DNA of 64,000 nt, taken from assembly GCA_963969595.1 (NCBI GenBank), contig OZ018413.1, positions 1,056,501-1,120,500 on the forward strand, in the 5' to 3' direction. The notes under the pieces were generated by a model. The model had not been told where the DNA came from. It saw only the letters and a list, made by a program, of their open reading frames with translations, and did no database searches. Positions 29,901-43,437 of this stretch are shown in pieces (within the stretch, counting starts at the first letter, position 1; every line of letters begins with the position of its first letter). The position numbers and the translations under genes are program-made. This DNA comes from Neckera pumila (lineage: Eukaryota > Streptophyta > Bryopsida > Hypnales > Neckeraceae).

Positions 29901-31003
29901 TTACTTTGCAATTCAAGTTGAAAAGAAATACCCACTTGGAGAATTCTTTCCATATTTGCTACTTGTTCTTCTTCTTGTTTCAAAGCTTCTTTCCTGCATA
30001 TTTTTTCTTTTTCTCTTTTCATTTGCCTCTGAGCTTCAGATGCCATGATGCTCTCAATGAAATAGGATCTCTGATTTGACAACTCGTTGAGATTACTTAA
30101 TTCTTTGCTTGGTGGAGATGAAGACCATAATTTAGGGCTCATTAAATTTACATCCATTTCCAATGACTTAACATTTTCACACATTAATGGAATTCCCTTG
30201 CTTTGAATTAAAATTTCCAAATCTTTAGACTCTATTGTTTGAATTTGATTATCAATCAATCCCAAATTATGAGACATTCCAAGATCTTTTAAACATGTTT
30301 GTATAGAGCTTTGACATCCTAGTTCTAGATCCATTTTTTCCAATTTATGATTTGGTAATAAAGAAAAATGTAAATCCTTTGCTTTTTGTTCTTCAAAATC
30401 TTGTTGGAAATTGCTACATGAACTTAGCACTTCGTTTTTTTCAGTTTTACCACTTTGCAAATCATTCTTGAAAAATGTTGTGTCAAGTTGCGTTTTGGTT
30501 TTAGTATTTTCTCTATGCAAATCATTATTTGAAGATGTGCCAACTATTTCTGGTACATGCAAATAGTTACCTTCAACAATACCATTATTTAAGAGGACCT
30601 CATTATTCCAAACAGTCTTCCAAATTCTTTTTTCGAAATTTTCCATCGATTCATCATTAATCTTATCTATGTTTTCTCCTTCATTATTTCTTTTATGCAT
30701 ATAGAATCCAAAATCATCATCATTTGAGGTTGTACTTTGCTCTGAGCTCAAGCAAAAGATTCCATCATGGACACTTGTGTCAATAATATTATTATCTAAT
30801 CCAGAAAGATTTTGCAGCAATATGGTCTCAAAATTGTTGCCTTCTAAATTTTCCTTAACAGACTTGCACATTAATGACTGATTTAATTCCTTCAAGGTTT
30901 CTTCAAATATTTGCAATTTCTCTTCCTGCAACCTCCACCTATCTAAAAGCAATTGTAATCCACTACTACAATGTTCCGGTTGAAAGAGTAGAATGGGTTC
31001 CAT
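20968..31003 (-). CDS. LRRIQ1-like protein: coiled coil, IQ motifs and leucine-rich repeats
   Basis: Large intracellular protein of about 2,000 residues, probably calmodulin-binding and, by analogy with animal LRRIQ1, cilium-associated. Exons in transcript order: 31003-29936, 29798-29731, 29434-29344, 28268-28116, 27939-27685, 27365-27048, about 26809-26243, 26065-24652, 24419-23385, 23236 to about 22640, about 22489-22371, 22225 to about 22160, 21452-21348, 21230-20968. Most junctions are in phase; those between 27048 and 26809, after 23236, and between 22160 and 21452 are unresolved. Order of parts: Asp/Asn-rich N-terminus; Glu/Lys coiled coil (about residues 310-410); IQ motif IQKVVRGFFCRRKV (about 440); helical region; eight or more SDS22-like repeats (about 1,030-1,350), such as LKKLYLGNNRI, LEVLDVNSNEL and LRFLDVSQNKI, one of them split by the 24420-24651 intron. 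IQ-like motifs follow: LQALGRGMLAKK, IQAAWRGWMLRK (spanning a GC-AG intron) and LQAFWRGFLAKKRY. No NB-ARC, kinase or membrane segment, so it is not an NLR or receptor kinase. Exons are unusually AT-rich. Confidence 0.85.
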
Positions 31004-34000
31004 CTTCAAACAATAGAACTCGCAAATACCCACAAATAATAGTTTCTTAGTCCTTGGCTAAGTCTTGTAGATTGAGTATTGTTGAATATGGAGTAGAAAA
31101 GGAAATTGCAACAATAAATACAACATTCTTTCAAGAAAAAATCAAGTTATGAATCAAAAAATAATTCTTAAAGTTGCAAAATTCACTACTTCTATTGATT
31201 CATATTTCATCTTGAAGTTCTTCATTCAAAAGTTTACTAATTTTCAATTAAAATACAAAATTCTGTGGAGCCACAATTATAGCATGGCCTTCTTTACAAT
31301 AATCAATTCTTAACCCTAAAATATAGCCAATTGTCACAATTCCTAATGCATGCTATAGAGCAGAAAAAACATTGAGAGTAAGGTTTCAAGGAACCAAATA
31401 CAAAACATTCAATCAACATTCCCAAGACCATTATTTCTCTTCTCATACCTATTGTATATGGTAGTTTAAAATGTTGTGGATGCATTTTCCTAATACCTTT
31501 GTCACTAAAACTTCAAAAGCTAAATTATTTACTAATTCTAACAAAATCGATCATGAATTATCACTACAAACATTAATTATATGATACTCACAATCCATAA
31601 AAAATAATCAATTGTGCCATCAAATAGCCATATATAAAACCTTTAGAAGTCACAAATTATAAAAAAAGTTCAAATTCAAATTATTGCCATTCCAAAACAA
31701 AAACCTTCTTCAAAAAATTTTCTTTAGCCATTGAGAAGTCACATAGTTTGGAAACAAAATAACTTTAGATTTATGGAAGTAGATTTATACAATTAAAAAA
31801 CTTAAAAATGAAATTTACAAACAAATGGATAAAATTACAATCCACCTCATTGTGACTTGATACACAATAGTGGCAAGTGTTGAATACAATATGGCATTGG
31901 TAATAAAAGCACTAGATAAATTTAAAAGAAGTAAACCAAAAATTTTAATTTTAGGTTTTGCAACGTCTTTAACCCCTAAAAGACCATTCAAGTAGCATTT
32001 TTTGGCAACATAGCGTTTTTGGTCATCCATTTAAGAACCAAATTTTGGAGGGTTTCCTTTCAAATTTTCACACAACATGTGGTTGAGGAGTAGCTTCAAG
32101 GTGAAGCTATATAGTCAAAAGGTTAATGTATAACACTTAGGGCCGCTTTACACTAAGAAGCCGGGCCAATTCTCCTTCAAGCCAATTGTACAAAATTTCA
32201 GCCCCTTTTGCGCTGGAGGCCGGCCTCAACTTCCCATTAGAATAAGATTATAATGGGGGCCAATTTTCCCATATGTAAAGGCCTTAAGGCCAAGAAGCCG
32301 GGCCGATTCAATAAAATCTACAAAAGAAAGAGAGAGGGGCTGAAATTTTTAGGGCCACTTTACACCTAGAGGCCGGTCCTAATCCCCATGAGGCCGATTG
32401 CACAAAATCGCTCTTATAAATTGAGAAACTAGAATTATGAATTAAAATTTGGACATGTTGTTGTACTAAAAGAATTCTTTCCTCATGCATAATTTCATTT
32501 AGAATAGACTATATTCAAACCTATTTATTTAAATGAAATTTCTATGTAAAAATATTATTTTTGTAGTAAAAACTTTTATATAGAAATTTTATTCAAACAA
32601 AAATAATTTTTGATATATGTATAATTATTTGATGTAATTTTGAGTTTTAACTTGATTTTTTTGCAATTTATAGAGTGAAAAATAAAAAAGTCAAAATTTT
32701 TAAGGTCAAATTTCAATCAACAAGATTTCAATCAATAAAAATCCAAAACTCATGAAACTTGTAAAATGAAATTTGAGTCAAGATGTACATTCTTCCTATA
32801 AAAAAATGAGACATTATGACTTTTCTTAAAAATTTGTTTTTATATAGAAATTTCATTCAAATAATAATAGGTCTAAATATAGTCTATTCTTAGTGAAATT
32901 GTGCAAGAGTATAGAATCTCTTTAGTACAACATGTCGATATTTCACTTCATAATTCTAATTTCTCAATTATGAGAGCGATTTATTTGGTGGCTAATCACT
33001 TTTGGGAATCACGGTAGTTTCTTTTGGAGATTGGTTAGCCCAAGCAGTTAAAAAAAACATTCTTTTTAGTAATAAAAATTGAAATTTGTTTGCTATCTAT
33101 CTATTTATTTGTCTATCAGTCTATCTTTGAATCATTCTATTTTATTAATGAAATGAAAGTTACAAGGAGTTTTAGTTTGTAGGTAGTTATAGAATTTCTA
33201 CTCTAAAATAAATTTTGAGGTCTTTTATTTAAAAAATAAGCTAAAACCATAGGATATAGATTATTATTACAACATTACAACTACTAGGATTGGGATTTTT
33301 CAATTCCATAATATTTAGTATTTTAAATCATTCTCTATTGGCTTTCTACTTACTATTGTTTTCAAGCATGAATATGAAATAATTTTTTTTGAAATCTTTT
33401 ATATGTATTTCCAACTTCTTTCTTGAATATATGTATTATAGAAAATTGCAAGTTGTAGAATCTATTCATTTTTTTGGGTTAAAAACTTGAAAGATGACAT
33501 CTAACTATTTAGAAAGAGTTGGAAGTATTTATTTTTGAAATCCAAGCATCATGATCTTGCAATTGGTAAAGGTTTTTTATTCTAAATCTTTAGGAGGATG
33601 TACTCTAATAAGTTAATTAAAGGACTATGTGGTTGGATTTGTTAAAAAATAAATATAGGTGAAGACTTTAGCCTTGCTTTGGAGGCTAGTAGAAGCAATT
33701 TTCAATTTCTAAACATCAAAAATTTCACGAGGTTAAGCCAATAGCAATGAGTCTTTGTACTTTCATCCTTTATGTTCATAAATGTCAAACCACAAATATA
33801 CTATACTTTAATTATAGGTTGACATTAAAATTTGGTAGTTGGTATACATTGCAATATTATAATATTAATTTATATTAATTGATTAACTTCCAGATTAAAA
33901 ATTTGGAAAGTTCAATTTTGGATGCAACATAATGTTTTGGGATGTATTTGATATAAAAGATGCATGTATAAAGATGTATTGTAGAAACAGAAGTTGGAAC

Positions 34001-34247
34001 AACAATACAACATTCAATTCATTGAATTCACATACTATAATGAAAAAATTTCCTTTGAATAATTGGCACAAAAGATAAAGAAATATAACAGTTTGTCATA
34101 ACCAATATTTGCAACCTCGTTGGAATACACAACCACTAATAGTCATTACTGATCACCTCCATAGCACCACATATACACCCCCAATCCAATCACTCTACCA
34201 ATAACTTCAAAGTCTCATCTTTATTGAAAACACACACTCTGTATACA
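31004..34247. other. Upstream of LRRIQ1-like gene; degenerate repeats, no gene
   Basis: AT-rich sequence with no gene I can support; it should hold the promoter of the LRRIQ1-like gene at its left end. At 31969 there is a lone TTAACCCCTAAAAGACCATT, one element terminus without a recognisable partner. At 32138-32412 there are three related GC-richer segments sharing AAGCCGGGCC and CTTTACAC, plus an inverted pair around AATTTCAGCCCC. 33090-33420 is a decayed copy of the interior of the TTAA element family, resembling 51890-52130. Confidence 0.5.
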
Positions 34248-35178
34248 TTAATCCCTAAAGGACCATTGTCCTTTTGGGGGACAAATGGGATTTTAGGCAT
34301 GTACCTACGGGCTGAATTTTTGTTGTGATTTTATGAAACTTTTTTAGAAGATAAGAAAATTTGCTAAGCTTCATGGGAATATAATTTTTTTTTCAATCTG
34401 TGCTCGGAAAAAAAAGTTATGCCCAAATAAGCTCAAAATAGGGGACATAGGGCAACCTAAATTTTTTTGCAATTTATTTATTTAATTTCTTTTAATTTCT
34501 TTTTCTTATAGATTATATTTTTTTCTATCTAGGAAGCTTTGATTCATTTCATTTGGATTTGTTATGAGAAAGTTATGGACAATCTTGTTTTGGGGGCACT
34601 TAGAGCATCTTTTTGAAAAAAATAACTTGTAGGATTCATTTCTAAATGCAATTTTTACAATTTTTCAAAAAAAAAAGTCCTATCAGGTCTAGTTTTTTTG
34701 CTAGAACAATCTCACCATTGGGATTGGTGATTTTAATTTTATATAAAAGATATTAATATTTTAAATTTTCCTTCTATCTTGTACCTACTTCTACTTCACA
34801 ATTTTTTTAATAATGAAAATTAAGTTTTTTTGGATTTTATTTTTCCTAGAGTCTCAACTTAATTCTCCACTATAAAGATTAAAAGCTCAAAACTCTGTAG
34901 TGCAAAAAATTAAAGTTAAAAATGTTCAAAGTCATGAAATCTAGTCCCGCAATGTGCTGAAAATTTTGTTTTTTCACTTTAAATGCAGATTTCTTGCAAT
35001 CTATGAGGTCAAAAATTCTGAATTTTTTTTCCACACATTGTCATACTAGTTAGGTATAAGATCCTATGGTTAGATGTGGAAAAAACAACAATTTTCAATT
35101 ATTTTTACTCTTTGCTATAGAAATGGCGGTTTTGAGTGTTTTTTGGCAGAAAAAAGGCCTTGGTCCTTTAGAGGTTAA
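34248..35178. mobile_element. TTAA-flanked inverted-repeat element (copy A)
   Basis: Starts TTAATCCCTAAAGGACCATT and ends TGGTCCTTTAGAGGTTAA, so the terminal inverted repeat is about 18 bases with TTAA at each border. Length is 931 bp. The interior is shared with copies B-D: a block after GGGATTTTAGGCA, then GAAACTTTTT...GAAGATAAGAAAA, and later CAATCTCACCATTGGGATT. There is no transposase frame, so it is non-autonomous. Confidence 0.8.
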
Positions 35179-37748
35179 CAACATAGCCATTAGATATACT
35201 ACATATGGCATTCTACTTTACAAATGAAAACTCAAAAACAATCAAACATTCCCAAATCTACACAATCTACTTTGAAATTTTTTTATAGTCAAGTTCCTGT
35301 TCTCTAACCTTCCTTCCTACCTAATCACCATTACCCCTAAACAAATCCTAGTCTCTCTTTTCTTCCTTCCATAATTAAGTAGTTAGTATAAAGTCTTTCT
35401 TCTTACAAGGTATGTAAAGTAGAACAACTCATTGTGGTTAGATGACCCATAGTGGACACCTAGGGAATGCTTCCATTATGGGTTTTTTCAGTATGTGAAA
35501 TTTGGGCCACAATGCATGTCTTATATGATTGTAATGTAGTAATGAGTTACCTCATTAGGAACTTCCAACTTTTCAATGTGAATTCGTTCTAAGAATTGAC
35601 TTTTTAGGCCTTTCATGTTAGAAAATATTATGACTGCTTTACATGAACAAGATGGGCATCATGGATTCAGATTTTGTTGGTTGTAGAGTAGTCTACAGAC
35701 TCTTTTGGACCATGTGCACTGAACACTTCAAAAATTCATAGCAAACTTATACTTTGTCAAAAATATATAGTTCCAGTTGCTCTCATTGTTTCTCACACTT
35801 ATCTTTATAAGGGGAAAAAAATTGAAAAAATTCAGCAACAATATGAGGCCAAACTCCTAATTCTACTCACAATGGGCTACTTTACCTTAGTCTAGGTGTC
35901 ACTCAGACCGACTTTTTTTGAGTTCAATGAGGGAATCCTAAATGAATAGACTCTTCATTTACACTATCCTTAAAGTGGTAAGTGGTTGGAGTTATTTCTC
36001 TCTCTCTCAAAGTATCAATGGCAAAGGCAATTCTGATTCTGGAAACCTCAAAAGTTCATTTCTGCTTCCTGGAAGTTTGCTTAATATCATGTTATCGTTG
36101 GTTCTAACTGGTTTCGCCCTGCTACGATGGCTGCATAGGGATTCAGAACGGCAAACATCAAATTCCAAAATTCCCATTGGTGGTATTCCACATTTCCACT
36201 AACTTACTTAGAGGACGTTACTTTGGCACTTTTCAGGAGGCGTACAGACTGAAACATAAATTGAAGATCGTGGCAGCTTCGACCAGGAATGAACCCATAA
36301 TGGCGAATTGGGCTTTTTCTGCCCATTATCACATTCCAACGGACAAACACATTCACTGTAATTCAGAGAATCTAGAACAAACAAATTCTGAATTTCAATA
36401 ATTCCACTTACAGCTTCCGAAAAGAATTAGTCGGTTTCTTCAATAAGTTAACGTAACTACAGCTGCTATACAGTATACAGCGCAAGCCTAAATAAACTTA
36501 CTTCACTGCAAGCCTAAACCCCCTCCACAAGAATCAGAAACACCATGCTAGAAAAAACTAACGTATAGAAACATCTGTAATATCTCTTTTGGGGCTTATT
36601 GACCAAGAATTTGCTATGTACATGAAAAAATTCCGGTTCATAGTTTTAGAATACGCTATGCTGTTTGTCGCCGTCTGCGCTGTTTGTAAAGCGATGGAGA
36701 GCACCAGCGGCATCTTGAACGAAAGACACAAATTATGTCCCAAGCTTCCGCCCTCCTGACTTCTGGAGAGACTAAGAAAATCGTAATGTTGTAGAAATTC
36801 TACAAATAAAATTGAATCGTCGAAATCAAATTGAATTGTCGAAAAAAATTGAATTGTGTTGTCGAAAAAAGTTGACTTGAATTGCTGCACTAGTCTTGAT
36901 TATGTTGGCACTCAACATCCGGATAATGCGTTGCATTTCGTGATCTTCAGTAGGTGTATTATCACCCCATGGCCACGAACACTTGATTTTTGAAATTCGG
37001 TCTCAAAATCGCTACCTCTGTACCCTTCATCCTGCCACAAACAGAAGGCACACCTTGCTCAGATACAGCAAGAAGTGCTCAGACAACAGGCAAAAGCATC
37101 GAATTCGGGACTGAAAAGCATAAACACAATGCCACATAGTTCGAGCGTCAAGGCAGCCGTGTCACTATCAACGCTCATTTCGTTAAATTGGCGGAATTCC
37201 TCAAAACGTTGGCGCTTTTCAGGGCACGCGGCTTGAAATGTAAATCGATACTAGTTTTAGAGCTTAATGCAGCTGAGTGTCACAATTTTGACAGCTCTCA
37301 AAGGTTATCTAGTCGATGACAACAAATCTAAACCGTATACAAACTTCTTCTAGTTCGAGTCAATCTCATAATACCAAATCAGATAGTGCTCCAGGTAACC
37401 CTGCCACTGTCTCATTGCTAAGCCAGATGAAGTATAAAACTCACACTAATTCTTCTCGTCTTCCTTCTAAACCACCCAACAGTGCAGATCAAGACATCGT
37501 TCTATACAGCAGAAAACGATATCCAAAACAGCTCTCCAGCATGCATTAGGTCTCCAGTCATTCACATCATGCATATGACTTCCAAAAACGTAAAGCGAAA
37601 GTGGAGTGCGTAGGGAGCCTTCTTTATTTACCTCCACACTCGCTCTCGCTCTCTCTTCCGTCCACTTGCATTTGAGCGACGTGGTCCGCCTTCTCGGAAG
37701 GAAGAGCCAGAACGAAAGAAAGTCAGAAGCGTGGAGTCTGCTGCCACA
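35179..37748. other. Intergenic between element A and the coiled-coil gene
   Basis: The left half is AT-rich. From about 36000 to 37748 the base composition rises to ordinary genic levels, and short frames occur on both strands, but I see no domain, no convincing exon chain and no homology I can name. The right end should contain the 3' UTR of the leftward coiled-coil gene. An unrecognised or decayed gene at 36000-37600 cannot be excluded. Confidence 0.4.
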
Positions 37749-40700
37749 TCACATGCGCTCCTTCAGTGGGGACGACGTGAGCCCGAAGGATTGCTGGCGC
37801 GGGGTGAGGGGCGGCGTCATGCGGGAGCTCAACGTGCGCTGCACTTGCGCGAGATGGGTCTTAACGGTGTCAATGAGACGCTCCTTGGAGTAGCCGGTAT
37901 GCAGGTGGTGGCTGGAGGCCTCCGTGGCTTGGGCTTGACCTTCCAGGGTGGCCAAGCTCTGCGCCACGGCCTCCGAACGCTGCTGCAAGCTCACCATCTC
38001 CGACGGCAACGCCTTCTGCCGGAACAGCGGGTTGTCGGTCACCATCTCCGCGGGCGACTTTTCGGCGGAGGTCAAGCCCTGCGGAAAGCAACCCATCAGG
38101 CTTAACAAAGTACGGAGTAACTAACTGGCATTCCATTGCATTTGCCGGTCAATAGAATCGTTTAGCTTGGTCTACCGGCAACTGAACTTACTGACCGTTC
38201 AAGCTGACCGTCCACTTGAGTAAGAGCAAAGATCATGTCTTTCGGCTTCTTAGACTCTTGACTCTTGAGCCATGTAAGAGATAGAGAGAGAGCCTTTGAA
38301 AACACATTCACATTCACACTCACCAATGAGGTATTGACAATTCATAGGTTCATTCCTCTAATTACCGAATTGGGCAGACTATTTCGGCCACCCAACCTAC
38401 CGTATTTCAGATCACCATTTATTGGAGGTTAGCTTTTCAGATCAAAAAGGGTACGCCATTGGTATGTGGTGTCAAAATAGGATACAGTAAGCCTGCAGTT
38501 CGATTTCTAAAAGAACTGAAATCCTTAATATGGCGCTCTTTAATATGACATCTTTTACTCTATCACTCAGCAAAAGGAACAAGTGTTGCCAGTTCAAAAC
38601 TTGCGTCTGTATTCTCACCATCATGTTATGTCTTGTCCCAAGAAGTTGTATATATCTATGATAAGGAGTCTGACACGGGTGCAAAAGGCTCTAATACTTT
38701 CTAATGTCGCTTTCACATCCAACACTGTTGATTGTCTCAGACTTGAAGTTTGAGTGCCTGTGTGTGACATTCATTTAAACGACGTCTAGGAATTGTTGTT
38801 TTATTGGTTTTTAGTTCTTTGACATGACGGGACTGGAATTGTACCATTTGTTTAGCGAAGTGGCCAACTTTTCCAGTAAGTGCTGTGTATCGCTTGTTGA
38901 GCCTCCCGGGAGAGATTTTGGGGATGGACGATCCAATTTTCGGAGTCACCGTCGCATCCGACTGGCTGGCGCACCTCCTGTCGATCTGAAACAGCTGCTC
39001 TTCAATCTTTCGCACCTCCAATGCCAGGCCCAGAACTTGAATATCCTCTCTTGTTTTATTGAACTCCCTCCTGCGACACAACACAAGTGGTCACAACCAA
39101 AAATTTGAGTACAAGTTTACAAGCATGATGACGGATTAGGGACGGCCAATTCCTGTCTGGACACAACATTATGAACCAAGTTAGTTCTTGTAGGATCCCC
39201 TTGCCTCCCACAAAAGTACGGTTGGGAACTCACGAGGAGCCATTAGTAGGGATTGTCAGAGCCGGCCCATAGAAGAAGGAGGCGATTTCACTTTCTGGAG
39301 CTCTACAAGACTCCGGGGAAAGAAGAATCACTACATTGTACCCAATTTGGTCCCAAACTTGCAAATCACAAAGCAAGAATTGCGGGGTTTGACATCTCCT
39401 ACTAGCTATTTCAGGAGAATTCCCTCTCCAAGGATCTCGGAGTTTTTCGTCCTTCAGGATAACAAAATATCCTTAAGGACGTCTTCAGTGGAGCTTGACA
39501 AACCATCCGACTCTCAGGCGTCTCAGCAAAATGAATGAAAAATGTTTTAATTAGTCTTTTTTGCGGTCAGATTTCCTTCCTTGTTACGATGCTCACCTTC
39601 TGCTCTTTATCCTGTCAAAGAGGGGAGTGGCAAACAAGGGAGGCGACCTAGGGTTGTTCGTCGGCGACCTCGGGGTCACATTTTCCAGCTGAGAAGAAGA
39701 TGTGGTTGCAGCGAGAGCGTTCTTCTTAATAGTCTGGAGGACGCCTGGACTGGAGAAGCTCAAGACTGGAGGATCTTTGCTGGGAACCTGCATCAAGTGC
39801 CGAATCACATTGATTACTACAACAATGCAGTGCAATGCCTTCCAAGGTGATCTGCCGAAGTGATTCGCTCTCTACTGATTCGCAACCATCGCAGAGCGTG
39901 CGCAATCGCCTCATTCGCACTTCAGCTTAGCTGTTGTAGTATCCGATCAGGCCACAGGATGCACGATTGATTGGTACCTGGAGTTTCGCGGCCGTCTCAG
40001 GAGGCGAGTCCAGGAAATACTCCTTGAGCGTCTTCCTCCTCTCCCGCTTCCTTTCGCTTCGTGTCATCAGATCGGTCCTCTCGCCCTCTTCTGCTATCTC
40101 CTCCAATTCAGAGTCTGTTGTTTCCATCGGAAATGCGCCGTCGACGTCGTGCTGTCGTTTCGAGTTCACTTCCGGATCGGCGTCTACGGATGCCATGCCC
40201 TCCTCAGACACCTCGGGAGCCCCGGAGTTTGTACCTAAAATGGAGGTAACGAGGTCAGAACCCTAAGTACCGAGCTTCGAGAGTCTTTCATTCCTGGAAG
40301 CTACCTTAATTGCCGGAAAACGGAATATCACCGTTCTCACAAATTTTTATTACCTTCCACTGCGGAATTTTTTTATTCTGTTTTGAATGACTCTGTCTTA
40401 ATCTGTAAGTGCACATACAATGATCGAAAGGTTCAAAATCGTCCAAACGATGCTGAAGTGGAAACTGGACAACGAGAGCATCCTGTTTTTCGAAACCGAG
40501 GAAACAACATCGAAGGGGAGAGAGGGAGGAGACGGCTACTGTGGCAGACCTGAGGTCGATGGCTCCTCAGTATGACCATGACCACGCGGCTGGTCTAAGG
40601 TCTCCTGCTCCATAGCTGAGCTAACAGGAACTTCAAGATGCACGGGGGTTGTTTGAAAGTCTTTGAACAGAGTGATCTTGGTGTCGTTCAGCTCCTTTAT

Positions 40701-43437
40701 GGAGATAGCGTTTCGCAGCAAAGACAGCTTTTTGCCGGAGTTCGACACTGCTGTCACTTGGTCCATGAGTTCCTCCAGGCCGCTGTCATAGTTTTCATCT
40801 GATTCCGCCATTTGTTTTCGTACCTCTGCGATCTTACTAGCAAGTTTCTCTACCTCGCTGCAGGCAGTGCTTATTGCATTCTTGATGTCCACCTCTTGAG
40901 ATCCGACGACTGAAATCGTGTATACTTTGTCAGGCACAACCTGCAGACAAAGTATGTGAAGATTGAGATTTAAAGAGCATTTCCGAATTCTTCAAGCTAT
41001 TTTAGTGAAATTTCCTCTTCATGTGTGCGTTTTCATATTATTCTTACCGCTGGAAGAGAAGCTTCAGGGGTTCTAGTCGGGGTGAAGCGTTTCTCGTTAT
41101 CGATTTGAATTCGCAATTGGCACAATTTGGCTTCCACAACAGCTAACATGTGGTCCTTCAACTTGAGCTCCTCTTCCGTATCCTCTGCAACTTTTAACAG
41201 AGTCTTTCGGTGCTCAGCTTCGACCTCCTCTAGTTTTCTCCTGTAATCGCAGAGAGTTCTCAAACGGTCAAAACGATTATTCTAGGGTTGTCAGCATCAT
41301 TAATGTCTTATTTCTCGTAGAAAATTCGATTACTGAGACTTCCGGAAAACGTACTTGGCATCATCCAGTTCTTTCTGCAGGAAAACCAGAGCTCTCTGTT
41401 GAGTATCATGATTGCTCAGCTGACCCAGATCCATGGCATCATCAGCAGGTGAGGCATCGCCGTTCTGCTGCAACATCGTTTTCAGCAATGCATGCACTTC
41501 CTTGTCTTTCAATTCAACTGCTCTCTTGGCTCTACTCTTCTCCTCCACTGCGATAGCCAGCTTGCTTTTCAGCTCCTCGAGATCTGATTTCATTTTGCTA
41601 AATGAGGAGTCCATGCTCAGTAACTGCCGACGGAAGCTCTCCAGCCTCTCGTCTTTCAGTCGCATCTGTCTTTCAAACGCGTCCACCTCTCGGGTATGCC
41701 GCTTCTCGAGATGTTGCGCATGGTGAACCTTGACAACCTGGAGCCACTGCTTGAGCCAATCCTTCAGGGCCACTGGAGTCATAGGAACCTCTGGTAGCGA
41801 CACAGAAGCACAGATTAGTAAAGGCGTCTACAATCAAATCGCTTCCATCACCGATTTTTGCTTGTGTTCGCACGCTCACCTTGAATTTCAAAACCGAAGC
41901 CGTCAAGCTGCATCGCGTCCACTTCAGGCACGACGGATTCAAGAAGCGCCACGAGGTCATGACAGTTCACAGACTCTCTCGCTTTCTTCCCTGATGAGCT
42001 TCGTTCTTCGTGCTTAGGTTTTCGCTTCTGGCTCTGTGCATTCTGTGCACTATGAACCAAGATTCTTGCTTCCAGCAACGTCACCTTCTCTTCATAATCC
42101 TTCAGTTCTCTTTGGAGCGACTCTAGCTTGGTCATGTACATGGACCGGAGGCCGTGAACCTCCTCATTATGACTTCTCTGAATTTCAGACAGCTTGTCTA
42201 ATTCAATTTTGCTGCCCAAACTTCGTCTTGTTCGTGGATCTCTTCCCGCAGGGACCATATTGCGTGCCCGCTCCTCCGCCAGCCTCTTCCACCGATCCTT
42301 CTCAGCCTCTGCGGCCTTCCTTTTGGATTTCGCCTGCGCAAGTTGCTGTAAGAGCTCCTCCTTCTCCTTTCGGTCATTATTGGACCTCTTCATTAGCACA
42401 GAAATCACCTCCTCTTTGTCGTTCACATCCTGCTGGAGGCTCTTCAAGTTATCCAAAAGTTCCTCAATTATTGCATTCTGGTTCGTCTTCGCTGCAGATA
42501 TGGATTCCATCTCTCTTCGCCCATTCTCAAGCTGCGACATCGCATACATCAGCTTATTCTCCGTCTCTTCGTACGTTCTTCTGAGATCGGCGAGCGATTC
42601 CAGAAGCTCAGCGTTTTTTGTCATCTCTTTGGACAGCTTCTCCAGCTTTTCAGCCAACTGGTTCCGTTCAATTTGATCAGCCCGTGCTTCCTCCGTCGCC
42701 GAAGCTATAAGAAACTCCTTCTCACAAAGCTGGCCTTCCAGCCTCTCAAGCTCGTGTGCTTTAGCTTTACAATCTTCACATTCGTCTTTCCCGTCGTCAC
42801 TCTGCGGTGAGTTTCGGTTACGCAAACCAACAATCTCATCCCGAAGAAGCTCGACCTCGCGCTTCAGTTTCCTCTTCTCGTTTTTCCAGGTCTGCTCATA
42901 CGAGGCGAACACCCCAGCAACTCTTTCATTAGCCTTGGCATCCTCATGCCGAGTTCTCTCCACGCTCGCAATTTGTGCTTCAGCAGAAGTGAGCTTCCGT
43001 ACAAGTATTAGTCTCTCAGCTTCCCAGGCTTCAACATCTCTCCGTGTTTCTTCATTGTCGTCCTTCACCTTCTGCTCTAGATCTTGAGCATTGGTAGCCA
43101 AAGCTTGCAAGCGGTCCATAGCACTCTTTAACATGACTTGCAGGCCGAGTCTTTGAAGCTTGGGGCTGAGCTTCGCCTCAGGTGTAGCTTTGGTTTCCCG
43201 AACCAGCGCCCCGAGCGCTGCAAATGCGAGGGCCACACCGAAATATTCTCCAAGTATTGGCGATTGCTCACCATTCGAATCAGATAGAAATTTCATCATG
43301 TAGTTATTGGGATGGGGCGTAAGGGCGAATAGAGAGGCCGCTATATCTGAATGATCATCGTGCGGATTTGAAGTACTTGACACCAGATCCTCCATAGCTG
43401 CAGAAGAGGATTCTTCAGCTCCAGGGAACATGTCCAT
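37749..43437 (-). CDS. Plant coiled-coil family protein (MRLKDE-type)
   Basis: Function unknown; a long coiled-coil protein, 1,193 residues. Exons in transcript order: 43437-41880, 41790-41355, 41240-41048, 40940-40550, 40234-39978, 39787-39597, 39070-38845, 38078-37749; all seven junctions are phase-compatible. Parts: acidic N-terminus; YFGVALAFAALGALV (about residue 65-79), which resembles a hydrophobic helix; coiled coil to about residue 450, including TRHEDAKANERVAGVFASYE and KSKRKAAEAEKDRWKRLAEER; QMRLKDERLESFRRQLLS in exon 2; an acidic linker with a basic SERKRERRK patch; a conserved DIQVLGLALEVRKIEEQL block; and KERLIDTVKTHLAQVQRTLSSRM at the end. From memory, these blocks occur in the same order in one plant protein family. 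Exon 4 has an in-frame stop 15 bases past the donor TCAG|gtctgc, so a short form ending at 40536 is possible. The donor is weak. Start: ATG 43437, with a second ATG at 43431. Confidence 0.85.

Noticed and set aside
22625..31003. LRR gene considered as an NLR resistance gene or receptor kinase
   Set aside because: SDS22-like short repeats with IQ motifs, no NB-ARC, TIR, signal peptide, membrane segment or kinase domain.
35942..36401. Overlapping plus-strand frames at 35942-36401
   Set aside because: Hydrophobic and serine stretches but no recognised family, no splice partners; left as unassigned intergenic.
42036..42676. Long plus-strand frames opposite the coiled-coil gene
   Set aside because: Antisense shadows of a strong coding exon; serine/leucine-rich with no domain.
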